From assembly GCF_900086585.1 (NCBI RefSeq), contig NZ_FLKM01000007.1:145362-209361 (forward strand): a DNA stretch of 64,000 bases. The letters run 5' to 3'. Below are positions 45,119 to 54,726 of the stretch, in pieces. The notes under the pieces are model-generated. The model had not been told where the DNA came from. It worked only from the letters and a program-made list of their open reading frames with translations, and did no database searches. Position 1 is the first letter of the stretch, and every line of letters starts with the position of its first letter. This DNA comes from Emergencia timonensis (GTDB lineage Bacteria; Bacillota; Clostridia; Peptostreptococcales; Anaerovoracaceae). The position numbers and the translations under genes were made by a program.

Positions 45119-46427
45119 CGCTCTTTGATTCCATGTCTTTCGGCAGAATCAGATTGCAGATAATCGCCACCAGGAAGACTACCGCTACACAATTCTCGGC
45201 GAACACATTTTGCACGATCTGCGGAAAGATCGAAAAGATTTCCGGCACCTGGGTAAATCCAATCCCCACGCTGAGAGACAGGGCCACGATGCTGATATTT
45301 CTCTGGCTGTAACCGCACCGGGAGATCATCTGAATGCCGCTGACCACGATGGTTCCGAACATCATGATCGTGCAGCCTCCCAGCACTGCGTCGGGCAAAG
45401 TGGCAAGCAGCGTTCCGAAGATCGGAAACAGTCCTGCCAAAATCATAATGATGGCGCCCATGAGCAGGGTGAAGCGGTTGACCACTTTGGTCATAGCCAC
45501 CAGCCCCACGTTCTGGCTGAAAGATGTAATCGGCAGGCAGCCGAAGACCGCTGACAAGGAACTGATGAAACCGTCGCAGGCGATGGACCCTGCCGTTTCC
45601 TTTGCCTTTACATCTCTTCCAAGACCAGAGGATGCCAGCGCAGACGTGTCTCCGATGGTCTCTGTGGCCGATACGAGGAAAATCAAGAACACCGAGACGA
45701 TGGCTCCTGGATGAAAGACCGGTTTAAAGGGCATCAGCTTTGGCAAAGCGATGACGGAAGCATCTGACAACGCAGAAAAGTCGACCATTCCCATGGCTGC
45801 CGCAACGACATACCCCACTACCAGGCCGAATAATACCGATAATTGTTTCCAGAAAGATTTCGCGAAGATGTTGAACCCGATGCAGCAGGCCAAAGTGATG
45901 CCTCCCAGGATCAGATTCTTTGCCGAACCAAAGTCCGCGCTGCCGCTGCCGCCGCCAAAGGATGCCGCCCCCACAGATAACAGGGAAAATCCGATAGCGG
46001 TTACCACACTGGCCGCTACCACCGGCGTGATAAATCTCGTCCAATATTTTGCCAGCAGCCCCAGGATGCCTTCCGCCAAGCCGCCGATCAGCACCGCGCC
46101 GATGATGGCTTCATAACCATAGGCCGGTCCGATATAGCAGAAGATGGATACAAAGGTAAAACTGATTCCCATGACGATGGGAAGACCGGAGCCCAGTCTC
46201 CAGACCGGGTAGAGCTGGATAATCGTACCAATCCCAGCGATGATCATGGCGCTCTGAATCAGCATAGCCATATCCTTTGAAGATAGGCCGCAGGCTCCTG
46301 CTACGATGATAATCGGTGCGATGTTGGCTACGAACATGGCCAGGATGTGCTGCAGCCCAAAGGGAATCGCCTTGGAAACAGGCACACGTCCTTCTAATTG
46401 ATAAATATTTTCTACTTTGCTGTTCAT
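45105..46427 (-). CDS. pbuX: Xanthine/uracil (NCS2) permease
   Basis: The 440-residue product belongs to the NCS2/NAT nucleobase transporters, with about 12-14 membrane segments. Family blocks are FGLQHILAMFVANIAPI, the conserved ATETIGDTSALASSGLGRDV region and a GLVAMTKVVNR helix with QN before it (SFSQNVGL). It follows xpt by 16 bases and most likely imports xanthine. ATG 46427 follows GTGAGGG; 18 upstream residues are rejected. Confidence 0.9.
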   Translation of the reverse strand: MNSKVENIYQLEGRVPVSKAIPFGLQHILAMFVANIAPIIIVAGACGLSSKDMAMLIQSAMIIAGIGTIIQLYPVWRLGSGLPIVMGISFTFVSIFCYIGPAYGYEAIIGAVLIGGLAEGILGLLAKYWTRFITPVVAASVVTAIGFSLLSVGAASFGGGSGSADFGSAKNLILGGITLACCIGFNIFAKSFWKQLSVLFGLVVGYVVAAAMGMVDFSALSDASVIALPKLMPFKPVFHPGAIVSVFLIFLVSATETIGDTSALASSGLGRDVKAKETAGSIACDGFISSLSAVFGCLPITSFSQNVGLVAMTKVVNRFTLLMGAIIMILAGLFPIFGTLLATLPDAVLGGCTIMMFGTIVVSGIQMISRCGYSQRNISIVALSLSVGIGFTQVPEIFSIFPQIVQNVFAENCVAVVFLVAIICNLILPKDMESKSEKAD

Positions 46428-46443
46428 ATGTACCCTCACCCTA

Positions 46444-47028
46444 TTATTCCTGCGAGCGGAACACGATTTCACCTGTTTCACTGTTCATGCTCTCTACAAT
46501 AGCTAAAGATTCCAACTGATAGCCCAGATTGCGGATGATCTGGCCGCCGGGCTGAAAACCCTTTTCGATAGCGATGCCGATGCCGCAGACCTCGGCTCCC
46601 GCCGCCTGAACCAACTGAATCAGCCCCTGCAGTGCGCAGCCGTTTGCCAGAAAGTCGTCGATGATCAAAATCCGATCCTCTGCGGTGAGGAATTTCTTCG
46701 CCACGATGATCCGATTTTTTGTCTTGTGGGTAAAGGACTCCACCTCTGCCGTGTACATCTCTCCATCCAGGTTGATGCTCTTCGCCTTTTTTGCGAAGAC
46801 CACTGGTACATCAAAATGCTTCGCTACGATACAGGCGATACCGATACCAGAAGCCTCTATAGTCAAGATTTTATTGATGTTTTTTTCCCTAAATTTCTCT
46901 TTAAACGCTTCTCCCATCTGGTCAAATAGCTCGATATCCATCTGATGGTTGAGGAAACTGTCAACCTTCAGTACATTTCCTTCCTTTACTACCCCGTCTT
47001 TTACAATTCTTTCTTCTAAGAAGTTCAT
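46444..47028 (-). CDS. xpt: Xanthine phosphoribosyltransferase
   Basis: The enzyme makes XMP from xanthine and PRPP, in purine salvage. The 194-residue product has the family N-terminus [12 protein letters not shown], the PRPP motif [17 protein letters not shown] and [20 protein letters not shown] precedes ATG 47028. It forms an xpt-pbuX unit as in Bacillus. The approximately 100 bases upstream do not show the purine riboswitch that precedes this operon in many Bacillota. Confidence 0.94.
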   Translation of the reverse strand: MNFLEERIVKDGVVKEGNVLKVDSFLNHQMDIELFDQMGEAFKEKFREKNINKILTIEASGIGIACIVAKHFDVPVVFAKKAKSINLDGEMYTAEVESFTHKTKNRIIVAKKFLTAEDRILIIDDFLANGCALQGLIQLVQAAGAEVCGIGIAIEKGFQPGGQIIRNLGYQLESLAIVESMNSETGEIVFRSQE

Positions 47029-47097
47029 CCCGCGTTCCTCTCCTTTTCGACAATTTATGATGTTTTACGCCTATTGATTATAGCACAAAAAGAAAAG

Positions 47098-47122
47098 GCA
47101 TAGAAGAGATTTTCTTCTATGC
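47098..47122 (-). terminator. Terminator of the repeat-containing surface protein gene
   Basis: GCATAGAAGA/TCTTCTATGC with a 5-base loop, followed on the minus strand by CTTTTCTTTTT. Confidence 0.8.
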
Positions 47123-47132
47123 GCTATTGTCT

Positions 47133-49049
47133 TCATCTTCTTCGCCTCAATGCCAGCAGAGATCCGGCTGCCATCAGGGCTGCAGTGCCTGCAAGTGCAC
47201 TTGCATAGGCAGGGATTCGTTTCTTCTCATTTCCCACTGGCTCTGTTTTTTTCAGGATACTCCTGCTGTCAGCCTTTTGCGCATCTCTGATTTTTGAGGT
47301 GGCAGCTGCCGCTGCGTCATGACGGTCCACTGCTGCAGCAAGAATATCTGTGTCCCTCCCTACCGTCTGCACTTGACTGCCTGCATCCGGCTTTGCGGCG
47401 TCGGTCGGCATTGTCGAGCCAGGTACTTTTACCGGTGGAACGATTGTCGGCAGTTCCGGCAAAACTTCCGGCGGTATCACTGGAATTTCCGGCGGCAAAA
47501 TCGGCGGCGGTTCCACTGGCGGGATTCCTTCAGGCGGCGTCACCGGCGGCACAGCTCCATCATCTTTATCCGGTCTGTCGTGTTCGCCCTGGCCCCCGCC
47601 TCCCCGATCTCCGGAAATGTCGTCATCAGCATCGGTCAAGTCATGCGGCGGGTTTCTGGTGAGCACAGCGGATTCTCCATCATAAGGGCCTCCTTCTATC
47701 ACGATCTTGTAATAGGACGGCGCATCATTGGGTATTGAAATCAGTTGATCTTGATCGTCATAGATATATGCTGATATCTCATAACTGGCGGCGTTATTCT
47801 GCAAATAGGTTGCGGCGTCGTACTCATACCAGTTTTCCCCGTCAAGAGAAGCCATGCAGATTACCGTTTCCACTTTTCCTGGATTAGGAAAGGTGAAGAG
47901 AGGATAAATCGATTCGTCCCGATCCTTCTTCAGACTGACAGAGTATGGAAGCTTCTCTCCCTCTTCTATCACGGTAATCACAGCTTCTACTGGTACCTGA
48001 TTGCCGCCATCGATGACAAACAGTCCCTTATCCCACCATTGCTTTTCAACTTCATCCAGGCCGGCGGAAGTATATTTGCCAGATATTCGAAAAGTTTTAT
48101 GTCCCGATGCAAGGCCGGCTTTGTATTCTTTTTCATTCCACTCTATTCCAAAAGTCTTCGTATCTGCGTAATCGTATCCTGCCCCTTTCAGTTCCAGGTC
48201 TCTGGCAGAAGGCAGGTCTAGTTCTTCAAGAGGCGTATCGCGGAATACTGCAGTGTGCAGATCCTCCGTAAAGGCGTAAGGGTCATAATATACCCTCGGA
48301 TTCTGGGGTTCTGTTTCTACCTCTATGATTACTTCTTCCGTTCCGTCAGCCCGGATCATGCCAGCTTCCAGCAGTTCCTGCATCTCAGCATCTTCGCACG
48401 CAGTGTATTTGCCATGCATGGTAAAATCCTGCGCTCCGCTTTTGATGCCCTCAAGATACTCTTCTTCACTCCATTCAATGTTGAATCTGCACCTTTCCGG
48501 ATCGTAAGGACTTTGCGACTTCAAGTAAGCTGATTCGTAGAGATTCACCTCTTCAAACGTTGTGCAGCTTCTGACGCTCCTGGTTATGAGCGCATCTGTA
48601 TTCTTGTACACTGCCACATAACCCTGCGGCCTCACGTGAACCTGCAGTTGAACGTCGGTCCTATCAATTTTTATCATTCCCGCCTGCCAACGCTCTCTGT
48701 CGTACTGGCTCCAATAGTCGATGTCGGGGCTGCAGGTACCGCTGAGAGTAAAAGCTTCTGACCCCGACTCCATTCCAGCCTCGAATTCCGCTTCATTCCA
48801 TCGAACCGAAAAGCCAAGCGAATCGCCTTCCCCATTGGTATACATCGCATATTCTGTATAACTGTCGCTTTCCCGAACTTCATCCCAGGACATGCCGGGA
48901 TAAATATACACTTCAAATTCTTCGTCGTTCAGAGTATAATGAGTTTGTACATCTGTCTCTGCATCCTCAGCAAAAACGGGGATGCTGTACACGGCAATCA
49001 GGATGCAGCATATGATTGAAAGGACTATCGGTTTTTTATGAAGGCACAT
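47133..49049 (-). CDS. Surface protein with three repeats and proline-rich stalk
   Basis: The 638-residue product has a signal peptide (about 1-27, ending VFAED), then three related modules of about 95 residues. Each contains a W-N/S-E-x-E/K-x-x-x-G-x-x-S-G core: VRWNEAEFEAGMESG, IEWSEEEYLEGIKSG and IEWNEKEYKAGLASG. A fourth, different domain, a Gly/Asp linker and a Pro-rich stalk (about 510-555) follow, and it ends in a membrane segment plus RRRR. The tail looks like a wall-sorting signal but no LPxTG is visible. Ligand unknown. GAGGAG precedes ATG 49049. Confidence 0.7.
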   Translation of the reverse strand: MCLHKKPIVLSIICCILIAVYSIPVFAEDAETDVQTHYTLNDEEFEVYIYPGMSWDEVRESDSYTEYAMYTNGEGDSLGFSVRWNEAEFEAGMESGSEAFTLSGTCSPDIDYWSQYDRERWQAGMIKIDRTDVQLQVHVRPQGYVAVYKNTDALITRSVRSCTTFEEVNLYESAYLKSQSPYDPERCRFNIEWSEEEYLEGIKSGAQDFTMHGKYTACEDAEMQELLEAGMIRADGTEEVIIEVETEPQNPRVYYDPYAFTEDLHTAVFRDTPLEELDLPSARDLELKGAGYDYADTKTFGIEWNEKEYKAGLASGHKTFRISGKYTSAGLDEVEKQWWDKGLFVIDGGNQVPVEAVITVIEEGEKLPYSVSLKKDRDESIYPLFTFPNPGKVETVICMASLDGENWYEYDAATYLQNNAASYEISAYIYDDQDQLISIPNDAPSYYKIVIEGGPYDGESAVLTRNPPHDLTDADDDISGDRGGGGQGEHDRPDKDDGAVPPVTPPEGIPPVEPPPILPPEIPVIPPEVLPELPTIVPPVKVPGSTMPTDAAKPDAGSQVQTVGRDTDILAAAVDRHDAAAAATSKIRDAQKADSRSILKKTEPVGNEKKRIPAYASALAGTAALMAAGSLLALRRRR

Positions 49050-50900
49050 GGAAGAATTCTCCTCTTATTACTGACAGCCGTCATCGTTTTCACGCTGACG
49101 TTTGCTTTGATGGGGTTCGCTTATAAATATGATAACAAATACACTGCCGGACCGCCCTATGGGGAGGACGGTGTCTTTGCTTTTTCAGAAACAGATCTGG
49201 ATCATCCGATTTACCTGATTGACGGCTGGCGCGTCCGCATCGGAGATATAGAATCAACCGCCTTTATCGGGGAGTATTCCAATTACGCCTACTTTCCAGG
49301 CGGTACGTCCCCTTTTGACACTGCAACTTATGAAATGACGCTACATTACAGCGGAAATCCGCAGACTCTCACCATGGAGATTCCTGAAATTTATACGGAT
49401 TATACCCTCAGGGTTAACGGCTCTGTCGTTGCCGCAAAGGGGGACGGAACATCAGTGAATATTCCTGTCGGCGATACAGACACGCATTTAGAGTTTACCA
49501 TCACCAACGATGCACATTATTACAGCGGGTTGATCTATCCGCCGGCAATCGGTACTTCTCAAATCATGACGCGTTTGTTCTTCGTGCGAACCCTGGTTTA
49601 CAGCATTTTATGTATATCTGCTCTCACACTGGCCCTTTTTTCCATGGTCTTATGGATTGCCCGCTCAAAAAAGGGACTCTTTCGCCACTTTGGTTTTCTG
49701 TGCCTGGCCTTTGCAGTCCAGTGTTCTCATCAGTTCGTCTGGCAGCTGGGACTATCCTCTGCCTTGTGGTACGCGGTAGAAGATACTGCGCGGCTCTTCC
49801 TTCTGGCAGAGTGCGCCGCTATCGGCGTGCTGACTGCCGATTTGGACCGCTTGAGAATATATCGTTATTTTGCCCGCCCTTTGACCCTTTTGGCCTGTTC
49901 CTTTTGTTTTGTCAGTGTTATGTTCATTATACCTGTCTGTCCGTCTTCGGTCAATCTATACGGATATTTTATTGACGGCTACAAACTTATCATGTGGGGG
50001 TTACTGGCTGTTGTGGCTGGGATCGGCTTGTCCTCACAAAAAAACTGGTCGAACATCTTTATCCTAAGCGTATGCAGTATATTCGGCGCCAGCCTCTTCG
50101 CCACCATAGGAGATTCCAACAAATTCGAGCCGATTTACGGAGCATGGCAAAATGAATATGCAGGATTCTTTATCATCCTAGTCTTTGCAGGTCTGATGGC
50201 TCGGCGCAATATTGAATTGGTACAGCAAGAAAAGGACTTCCATGTTCTAAAACTGCAAAATCGCTTTGCCGTAGAAAGCGCACAGCAGATGGAGGATGCC
50301 ATGAGCCAGGTCCGCATGCTAAAGCACGACTTAAACCACCATATCCTAGCCCTCAATGCCTACTTTGACGCTGGAGATTACCAACGGCTGGGCGCTTATT
50401 TGAGTACTTTGAATCAGCAAAGAGCCGACTTAAAGCCGCTGTACTACTCTGAACATTTTTTAATCAATACCATCCTAACAAATTACCTGGAAATTGCAAA
50501 AAATCACGATATCAAAGTAACTCACAAAGTACATGTTCCAAACGAACTGTCAGCGGCTGATGCGGACCTCTGCACATTTATCGTCAATATCCTCAGCAAT
50601 GCCGTGGAAGGCTGTCTTGCTCTGCCAGACAGCGCCGATCGCTATATCAGAATAGAACTTTTTTATAGGAAGGGAAATCTGCATATAAACTGTATCAATT
50701 CAGCGATTCCCTCAAAAAAGGAGGATAAAAAGTTTCCTACGACGAAGAGCGATCCCACAAGTCATGGACTGGGTATTCCGGCAATCCGAAAAATCGCGGA
50801 GAAATATTATGGTACAGCAACCTTTCATCATGAAGACGGTCAATTCACCGTCAACGCATTTCTCCATTTAGACGACAAAACCTGGAACCACACTACGTAG
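49038..50900 (+). CDS. GHKL-type sensor histidine kinase with extracellular domain
   Basis: The 620-residue product has an N-terminal membrane segment (about 6-28), an extracellular beta-rich domain (about 30-175) and about seven membrane segments (180-390), like 7TMR-DISM receptors. A cytosolic kinase follows, with HDLNHHILALNAYF (His site) and a GHKL ATPase (NILSNAVEGCL; SHGLGIPAIRKI). No response regulator is adjacent. The start overlaps the divergent surface-protein start by 12 bases. Only AAAGGA stands upstream, so the start is less certain. Confidence 0.8.
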   Translation: MKAHGRILLLLLTAVIVFTLTFALMGFAYKYDNKYTAGPPYGEDGVFAFSETDLDHPIYLIDGWRVRIGDIESTAFIGEYSNYAYFPGGTSPFDTATYEMTLHYSGNPQTLTMEIPEIYTDYTLRVNGSVVAAKGDGTSVNIPVGDTDTHLEFTITNDAHYYSGLIYPPAIGTSQIMTRLFFVRTLVYSILCISALTLALFSMVLWIARSKKGLFRHFGFLCLAFAVQCSHQFVWQLGLSSALWYAVEDTARLFLLAECAAIGVLTADLDRLRIYRYFARPLTLLACSFCFVSVMFIIPVCPSSVNLYGYFIDGYKLIMWGLLAVVAGIGLSSQKNWSNIFILSVCSIFGASLFATIGDSNKFEPIYGAWQNEYAGFFIILVFAGLMARRNIELVQQEKDFHVLKLQNRFAVESAQQMEDAMSQVRMLKHDLNHHILALNAYFDAGDYQRLGAYLSTLNQQRADLKPLYYSEHFLINTILTNYLEIAKNHDIKVTHKVHVPNELSAADADLCTFIVNILSNAVEGCLALPDSADRYIRIELFYRKGNLHINCINSAIPSKKEDKKFPTTKSDPTSHGLGIPAIRKIAEKYYGTATFHHEDGQFTVNAFLHLDDKTWNHTT

Positions 50901-50909
50901 TTCCAGGTT
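50879..50909. terminator. Terminator between sensor kinase and yitT
   Basis: AACCTGGAAC/GTTCCAGGTT enclosing the kinase stop codon; the minus strand continues TTTTG. Confidence 0.6.
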
Positions 50910-50938
50910 CATTGAGACAGTTTCGGATTTATACGTCC

Positions 50939-51814
50939 TCAGTCGTTAGGCCGCCTGTAAAATCTGCCGTTGACCTGCTCCGTTTTGATAACATTGACAA
51001 AGGCCTTCGGGTCGACTTCTTTGATTTCCTTCATGATCATATCCACCTCTTCACTGGAAACGACGGAATAAACCATGTTCCGTTCCGCTCCGGCAAAACA
51101 GCCATTACCTTTAAAAAGAGTCGCGTCGTGATGGGTAATTGCCTGAATTCTTCCGTAAATAGCGCTAGGCTGGTCAGTGATAATCAACAGCGTATGTTTT
51201 TGATATCTTTTATATAAAGTCTGAATCAGCTGTGTCGTACAGAACTGGAAAATAATCGAATACAGCGCTCTGTCAAAGCCGAATAAAACACCGGCAGTGA
51301 TGAGAATGCATATATTTGCCATAAAAATAAAGTTCCACGTATCGATACCTCGTTTCTCTGAGAAGTAAATCGATATGAAATCTGTACCACCGGCGCTGGC
51401 ACCTACAAACAGACAGATACTGACCGCAGCCCCGTTAATGATACCGCCAAAGATACAGATTAGCAGCACGTCATAAGTGATAGCAATCTTTGGGATCAGA
51501 TCGGTCATAACACTGCTGAGCACGATAACGTAAAAGGAATAGAAGGTAAACCGCTTACCCAGATATTTAATGCCGATATATACAGGTATCAGATTTAGTG
51601 GTATATAGACTGCAGTATATGGCAATGAGACTCCAAAGTAGGTATCGCAGATCTGCTGAATCAACAGTGTCACACCGCTAAAGCCGCCGGGGAACAGCCC
51701 GCCAGTTCTGACGAAGCTTTTCAGATTGAAAGCGATGATCAAAGCGCCTACTGTACAAAGGAAAAATCGCTTTAGTTCTTTTTTGGCTCTTTCGTTCTTA
51801 TGTTTGCCACTCAT
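50939..51814 (-). CDS. yitT: YitT-family membrane protein (DUF161/DUF2179)
   Basis: The 291-residue product has five to six membrane segments (about 20-205), with NLKSFVRTGGLFPGGFSGVTLL and GASAGGTDFISIYFSEKRG, then a C-terminal DUF2179 domain (about 210-290: RYQKHTLLIITDQPSAIYGRI; HHDATLFKGNGCFAG). Function is not established in the family. ATG 51814 is used because the upstream 47 residues would overlap ybaK; AAGGAG is 12 bases before it. It is 16 bases after ybaK. Confidence 0.88.
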   Translation of the reverse strand: MSGKHKNERAKKELKRFFLCTVGALIIAFNLKSFVRTGGLFPGGFSGVTLLIQQICDTYFGVSLPYTAVYIPLNLIPVYIGIKYLGKRFTFYSFYVIVLSSVMTDLIPKIAITYDVLLICIFGGIINGAAVSICLFVGASAGGTDFISIYFSEKRGIDTWNFIFMANICILITAGVLFGFDRALYSIIFQFCTTQLIQTLYKRYQKHTLLIITDQPSAIYGRIQAITHHDATLFKGNGCFAGAERNMVYSVVSSEEVDMIMKEIKEVDPKAFVNVIKTEQVNGRFYRRPND

Positions 51815-51830
51815 AATTATATTTTGCTCC

Positions 51831-52316
51831 TTACTCTGCCGCTGGGATTTTACTGACGTCGATCCACGCAAGTGCGTTGGAATATTGAAAGAGTTCGTCA
51901 CATGTGAACTCCACCGCGCTGTTATCGCTTCCGCAAGCCGGAAAAACCGTTTCAAAACGCCTCATGGACTGGTCACAGTAAATTTTTACGTCGGGATTTT
52001 CTACAGCAAAAGCGCAGACGCCGCCAATGGCATGACCTGTATATGCGACTACTTCATCTGGCGTCAGCATCTTTGCTTTGAAGCCAAAGAAGCTCTTGAA
52101 CTTCTTGTTATCAATTTTAGTATCGCCTGCTGTTTGAATGAGAATACATCCTTCCCCATCAAGATTCTTAAAAGATAAAGTCTTACAGATCCTGGCGCCT
52201 TCTACGCCTACAGCTTGAGCCGCTAAATCCACCGTTGCGCTGGACACCTCAAACTCTTGAATCCTGTCTTCTATGCCCAATTGCGCAAAATACGCTTTCA
52301 CTTTTTCTATCGCCAT
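51831..52316 (-). CDS. YbaK/ProX-family aminoacyl-tRNA deacylase
   Basis: The 161-residue product resembles the YbaK/EbsC and ProX families, which clear mischarged aminoacyl-tRNA (Cys- or Ala-tRNAPro). Family features are AAQAVGVEGARICKTLSF and the conserved Lys in IDNKKFKSFFG, as well as AIGGVCAFAV (the GGxxPFG-like segment). It is first in a two-gene unit with yitT. Its substrate cannot be assigned from sequence alone. Confidence 0.85.
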   Translation of the reverse strand: MAIEKVKAYFAQLGIEDRIQEFEVSSATVDLAAQAVGVEGARICKTLSFKNLDGEGCILIQTAGDTKIDNKKFKSFFGFKAKMLTPDEVVAYTGHAIGGVCAFAVENPDVKIYCDQSMRRFETVFPACGSDNSAVEFTCDELFQYSNALAWIDVSKIPAAE

Positions 52317-52925
52317 TTTAACATCTCCTCTATTTTGTACTTCTTTGCGGCAGCATATTGCTTCGCAATATGCCTACGCTCCCACCACCTCGCTTCGCTG
52401 TCCGTTCTGCCTAGCCAAGCAAGCTTGGGGCAGAACGGCAACGCCGTTAAATCATGGAATGCTTATAACATGAACACTCCTCTGAACATTATATAATCGA
52501 AGTTCATGTTTCAATGTTTTTTTCCTTGCGACGAAGTCGCTAAGATCATGAAAACATTATATTGCGGATAACCTTTGCTAAGAAAATTGAAATCCGCAAT
52601 TCAACAGTTCCTTCCTTGCGGCAAGGCCATTACGGAACTATTATAACACATCCCATCTCTAGCGTACCATGTATCTTTGTACTTTTTTCGTACGGTTTGA
52701 ATGACCTCCTGCTATTATCACCTTTCTTTCATTTTAATGGCACGGGCAAGGGGTAAGAATCTCACCCGCAGACAACTGCACAAGAACTTTGTCCTTACAA
52801 TTGACGTCGATTGTGCCTCCACAACCGGGCGAAATCTGTCATAACCTAAAGTATCGTTTTCCACATTTACCCTATGATTAGCGCCTATTAGGAAAACACA
52901 CTGTCAAAGGGGTTCGTAGCGGGGG
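52317..52925. other. Hairpin-rich intergenic region before the mobile element
   Basis: No gene is supported in these 600 bases. It contains GCATATTGC-TTC-GCAATATGC (52353-52373), a 10-bp stem CCGTTCTGCC/GGCAGAACGG (52402-52438) with a second CCAAGC/GCTTGG hairpin inside it, a GCGAC/GTCGC hairpin near 52527-52543 and a CCTTG/CAAGG hairpin (about 52614-52626) inside AGTTCC/GGAACT arms. The left end of the integrative element probably lies between about 52700 and 52925. Confidence 0.5.
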
Positions 52926-54608
52926 TTAGCCCGCTACTGCGGTATCTTCCGTAGTGTTAATTTCAATGTACTCTGCAATCTTGTGGAGCTCGTCAGCAAA
53001 TTTGAATTTCACGCTGATATTGCCGTTTTCATAGACCTTGATATAGTCCACAAGCTCAACCAAGATTTCCCGATTGAGGGCTTCAATGTTTTGATACTTC
53101 ATAAAGGCTACCAGTGCGGGATGCTCGTTGTCTACACCGTTTGCCAGTTCTGCGCGTTCAGCGTTCAGCCGGGTAAGCACCGCGGAAATATCAGAAGTCT
53201 GCCGTTCATAGTCAGCCTTCATATCCCGGTATTCCTGCTGGGTGATTTCACCGTCTTTCCAGTCCTGATAAAGAGATTGCTTGTAGCGTGTTATCTTTGT
53301 CAGTTCCCGCTCTTTTGCCGCTATCAGATCGTCCAGTCGGCAAGACTGGCTTTTTTTGATTGGAGCGGAATTGATCTGCGTGACGATTTCCGAGTAGGAA
53401 ACAGCCAAATGTACCTGATGCTGTACAGCAAACAAAACAGCAGCCTCCAGCCGTTCATGCTTGATTGAGTGCATGGTGCAGGCTGTCCGGGAACGGTTCT
53501 TGTAGGTTGAGCAAGAATAATATACATTGTTGTTCTTGCCAACGCATCGGGTAATGGCCCGCCCGCAATCGGCACATTTCAGAAAGCCGCTGAATAAGTG
53601 TACCTCACGGCCTTTCGGTGAAGTACGGGTATCACGCTGTAAGAGAGCCTGTACCTTGTCGAAAGTTTCATAGTCGATAATGGCCTCATGCGTTCCAGCC
53701 ACTTCTACCCATTCCTCGCGTGGAACAGCTTCAATCTGGTGTACCTTGTAGCTTTTCACCCGGCTCCGGCCTTGGGCTAAATCCCCGGTGTAGGTCGGAT
53801 TGGTAAGAATGGAGTGGATCATGCGGACTCCCCACATAGGATCGTCATACCCTCTTGTCGAAACAGGCAAGCCCTTTTGTACCTTGTAAGCCGAGGGGCT
53901 CGGTACGCCGTGTTCGTTCAGGTACAACGCGATAGCACGTTTTGATGACCCTTGAATAAGCATTGTGAAAATGAGTTTGACATTTTCAGCAGCATCGGGA
54001 TCAACAATCAGCCTGTGCTTGTCCTTTGGGTGCTTTACATAGCCGTAAGGAGCAAATGCTCCGATATACTGGCCGTTGCGCCGTTTGTAATCAAATACCT
54101 GCCGGATCTTTTTGGAAGTCTGATAGCAGTAATTATCGTTCATCACGTTTGTAATGGGAACGATGATATTTGAAACGCTGTCGGGGTTCTTGTAGCTGTC
54201 CACATTCTCAGCAAGGCTGATAAAGCGAACACCCATTTGAACAAACAGGTTATCGATCAAACTTCCGGCATCGCTATAATTTCGTGCGAAGCGGGACAGG
54301 TCTTTTACTATAACGCAGTTGATTTTACCACTCATGACATCCGCCAAGAGCCGTTGAAAATCTTCACGATTAGCGTCCGTTCCAGTATGTCCGTCATCTA
54401 CATATTCTGTGATGCTTTCAAACTCATCAATGTTGCGTCGGTAAAAATCGTTCAGTAGGTCACGCTGGTTTTTTACGCTGTTGCTATCGTCTTTTCCTTT
54501 TTTCAAATCCTCCTTTGAAAGCCGGATATAGATGCCCAGCCGCCAGCGGCGGATTGTGTAAGAGGGAGAGAAACTCTGCTGATACCCTCTGTTTTTTGCT
54601 CGTGCCAT
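52926..54608 (-). CDS. Large serine recombinase (site-specific integrase)
   Basis: The enzyme catalyses integration and excision of the element. The 560-residue product has an N-terminal resolvase/invertase catalytic domain (about 24-175; nucleophilic Ser in IRLSKEDL, arginine in VKDLSRFARNYSDAG). A recombinase domain (about 190-300), a zinc-ribbon with CADCGRAITRC and a CSTYKNRSRTACTMH cysteine set, and a coiled-coil region (about 425-500) follow. It is of the TnpX/TndX type. AAGGAGG precedes ATG 54608. Complete and apparently functional. Confidence 0.95.
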   Translation of the reverse strand: MARAKNRGYQQSFSPSYTIRRWRLGIYIRLSKEDLKKGKDDSNSVKNQRDLLNDFYRRNIDEFESITEYVDDGHTGTDANREDFQRLLADVMSGKINCVIVKDLSRFARNYSDAGSLIDNLFVQMGVRFISLAENVDSYKNPDSVSNIIVPITNVMNDNYCYQTSKKIRQVFDYKRRNGQYIGAFAPYGYVKHPKDKHRLIVDPDAAENVKLIFTMLIQGSSKRAIALYLNEHGVPSPSAYKVQKGLPVSTRGYDDPMWGVRMIHSILTNPTYTGDLAQGRSRVKSYKVHQIEAVPREEWVEVAGTHEAIIDYETFDKVQALLQRDTRTSPKGREVHLFSGFLKCADCGRAITRCVGKNNNVYYSCSTYKNRSRTACTMHSIKHERLEAAVLFAVQHQVHLAVSYSEIVTQINSAPIKKSQSCRLDDLIAAKERELTKITRYKQSLYQDWKDGEITQQEYRDMKADYERQTSDISAVLTRLNAERAELANGVDNEHPALVAFMKYQNIEALNREILVELVDYIKVYENGNISVKFKFADELHKIAEYIEINTTEDTAVAG

Positions 54609-54639
54609 TGTTCCTCCTTCCCTATCACATTACACTTAT

Positions 54640-54668
54640 ATTATAACTCCGTCCGGAGAGGACAACAA
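54640..54668 (-). promoter_or_regulatory. Promoter of the recombinase gene
   Basis: On the minus strand TTGTTG (54663-54668), 17 bases, then a perfect TATAAT (54640-54645). A conserved palindrome (54680-54702) lies 11 bases upstream of the -35. Confidence 0.6.
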
Positions 54669-54679
54669 GGATGCCTCCG

Positions 54680-54702
54680 CTTCGGGACACTTTGTCTCGA
54701 AG
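54680..54702. repeat. Element palindrome, copy 1
   Basis: CTTCGGGACA-CTT-TGTCTCGAAG, a 10-bp stem with one G-U pair. The 16-base core GGGACACTTTGTCTCG occurs three times within 1.3 kb. Confidence 0.75.
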
Positions 54703-54726
54703 AAGCAAAACGAGCTGTAACCGAAG

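Noticed and set aside
47029..47132. Purine riboswitch expected before xpt-pbuX
   Set aside because: The space is only about 100 bases, most of it taken by the terminator of the upstream gene, and the conserved purine riboswitch core is not seen.
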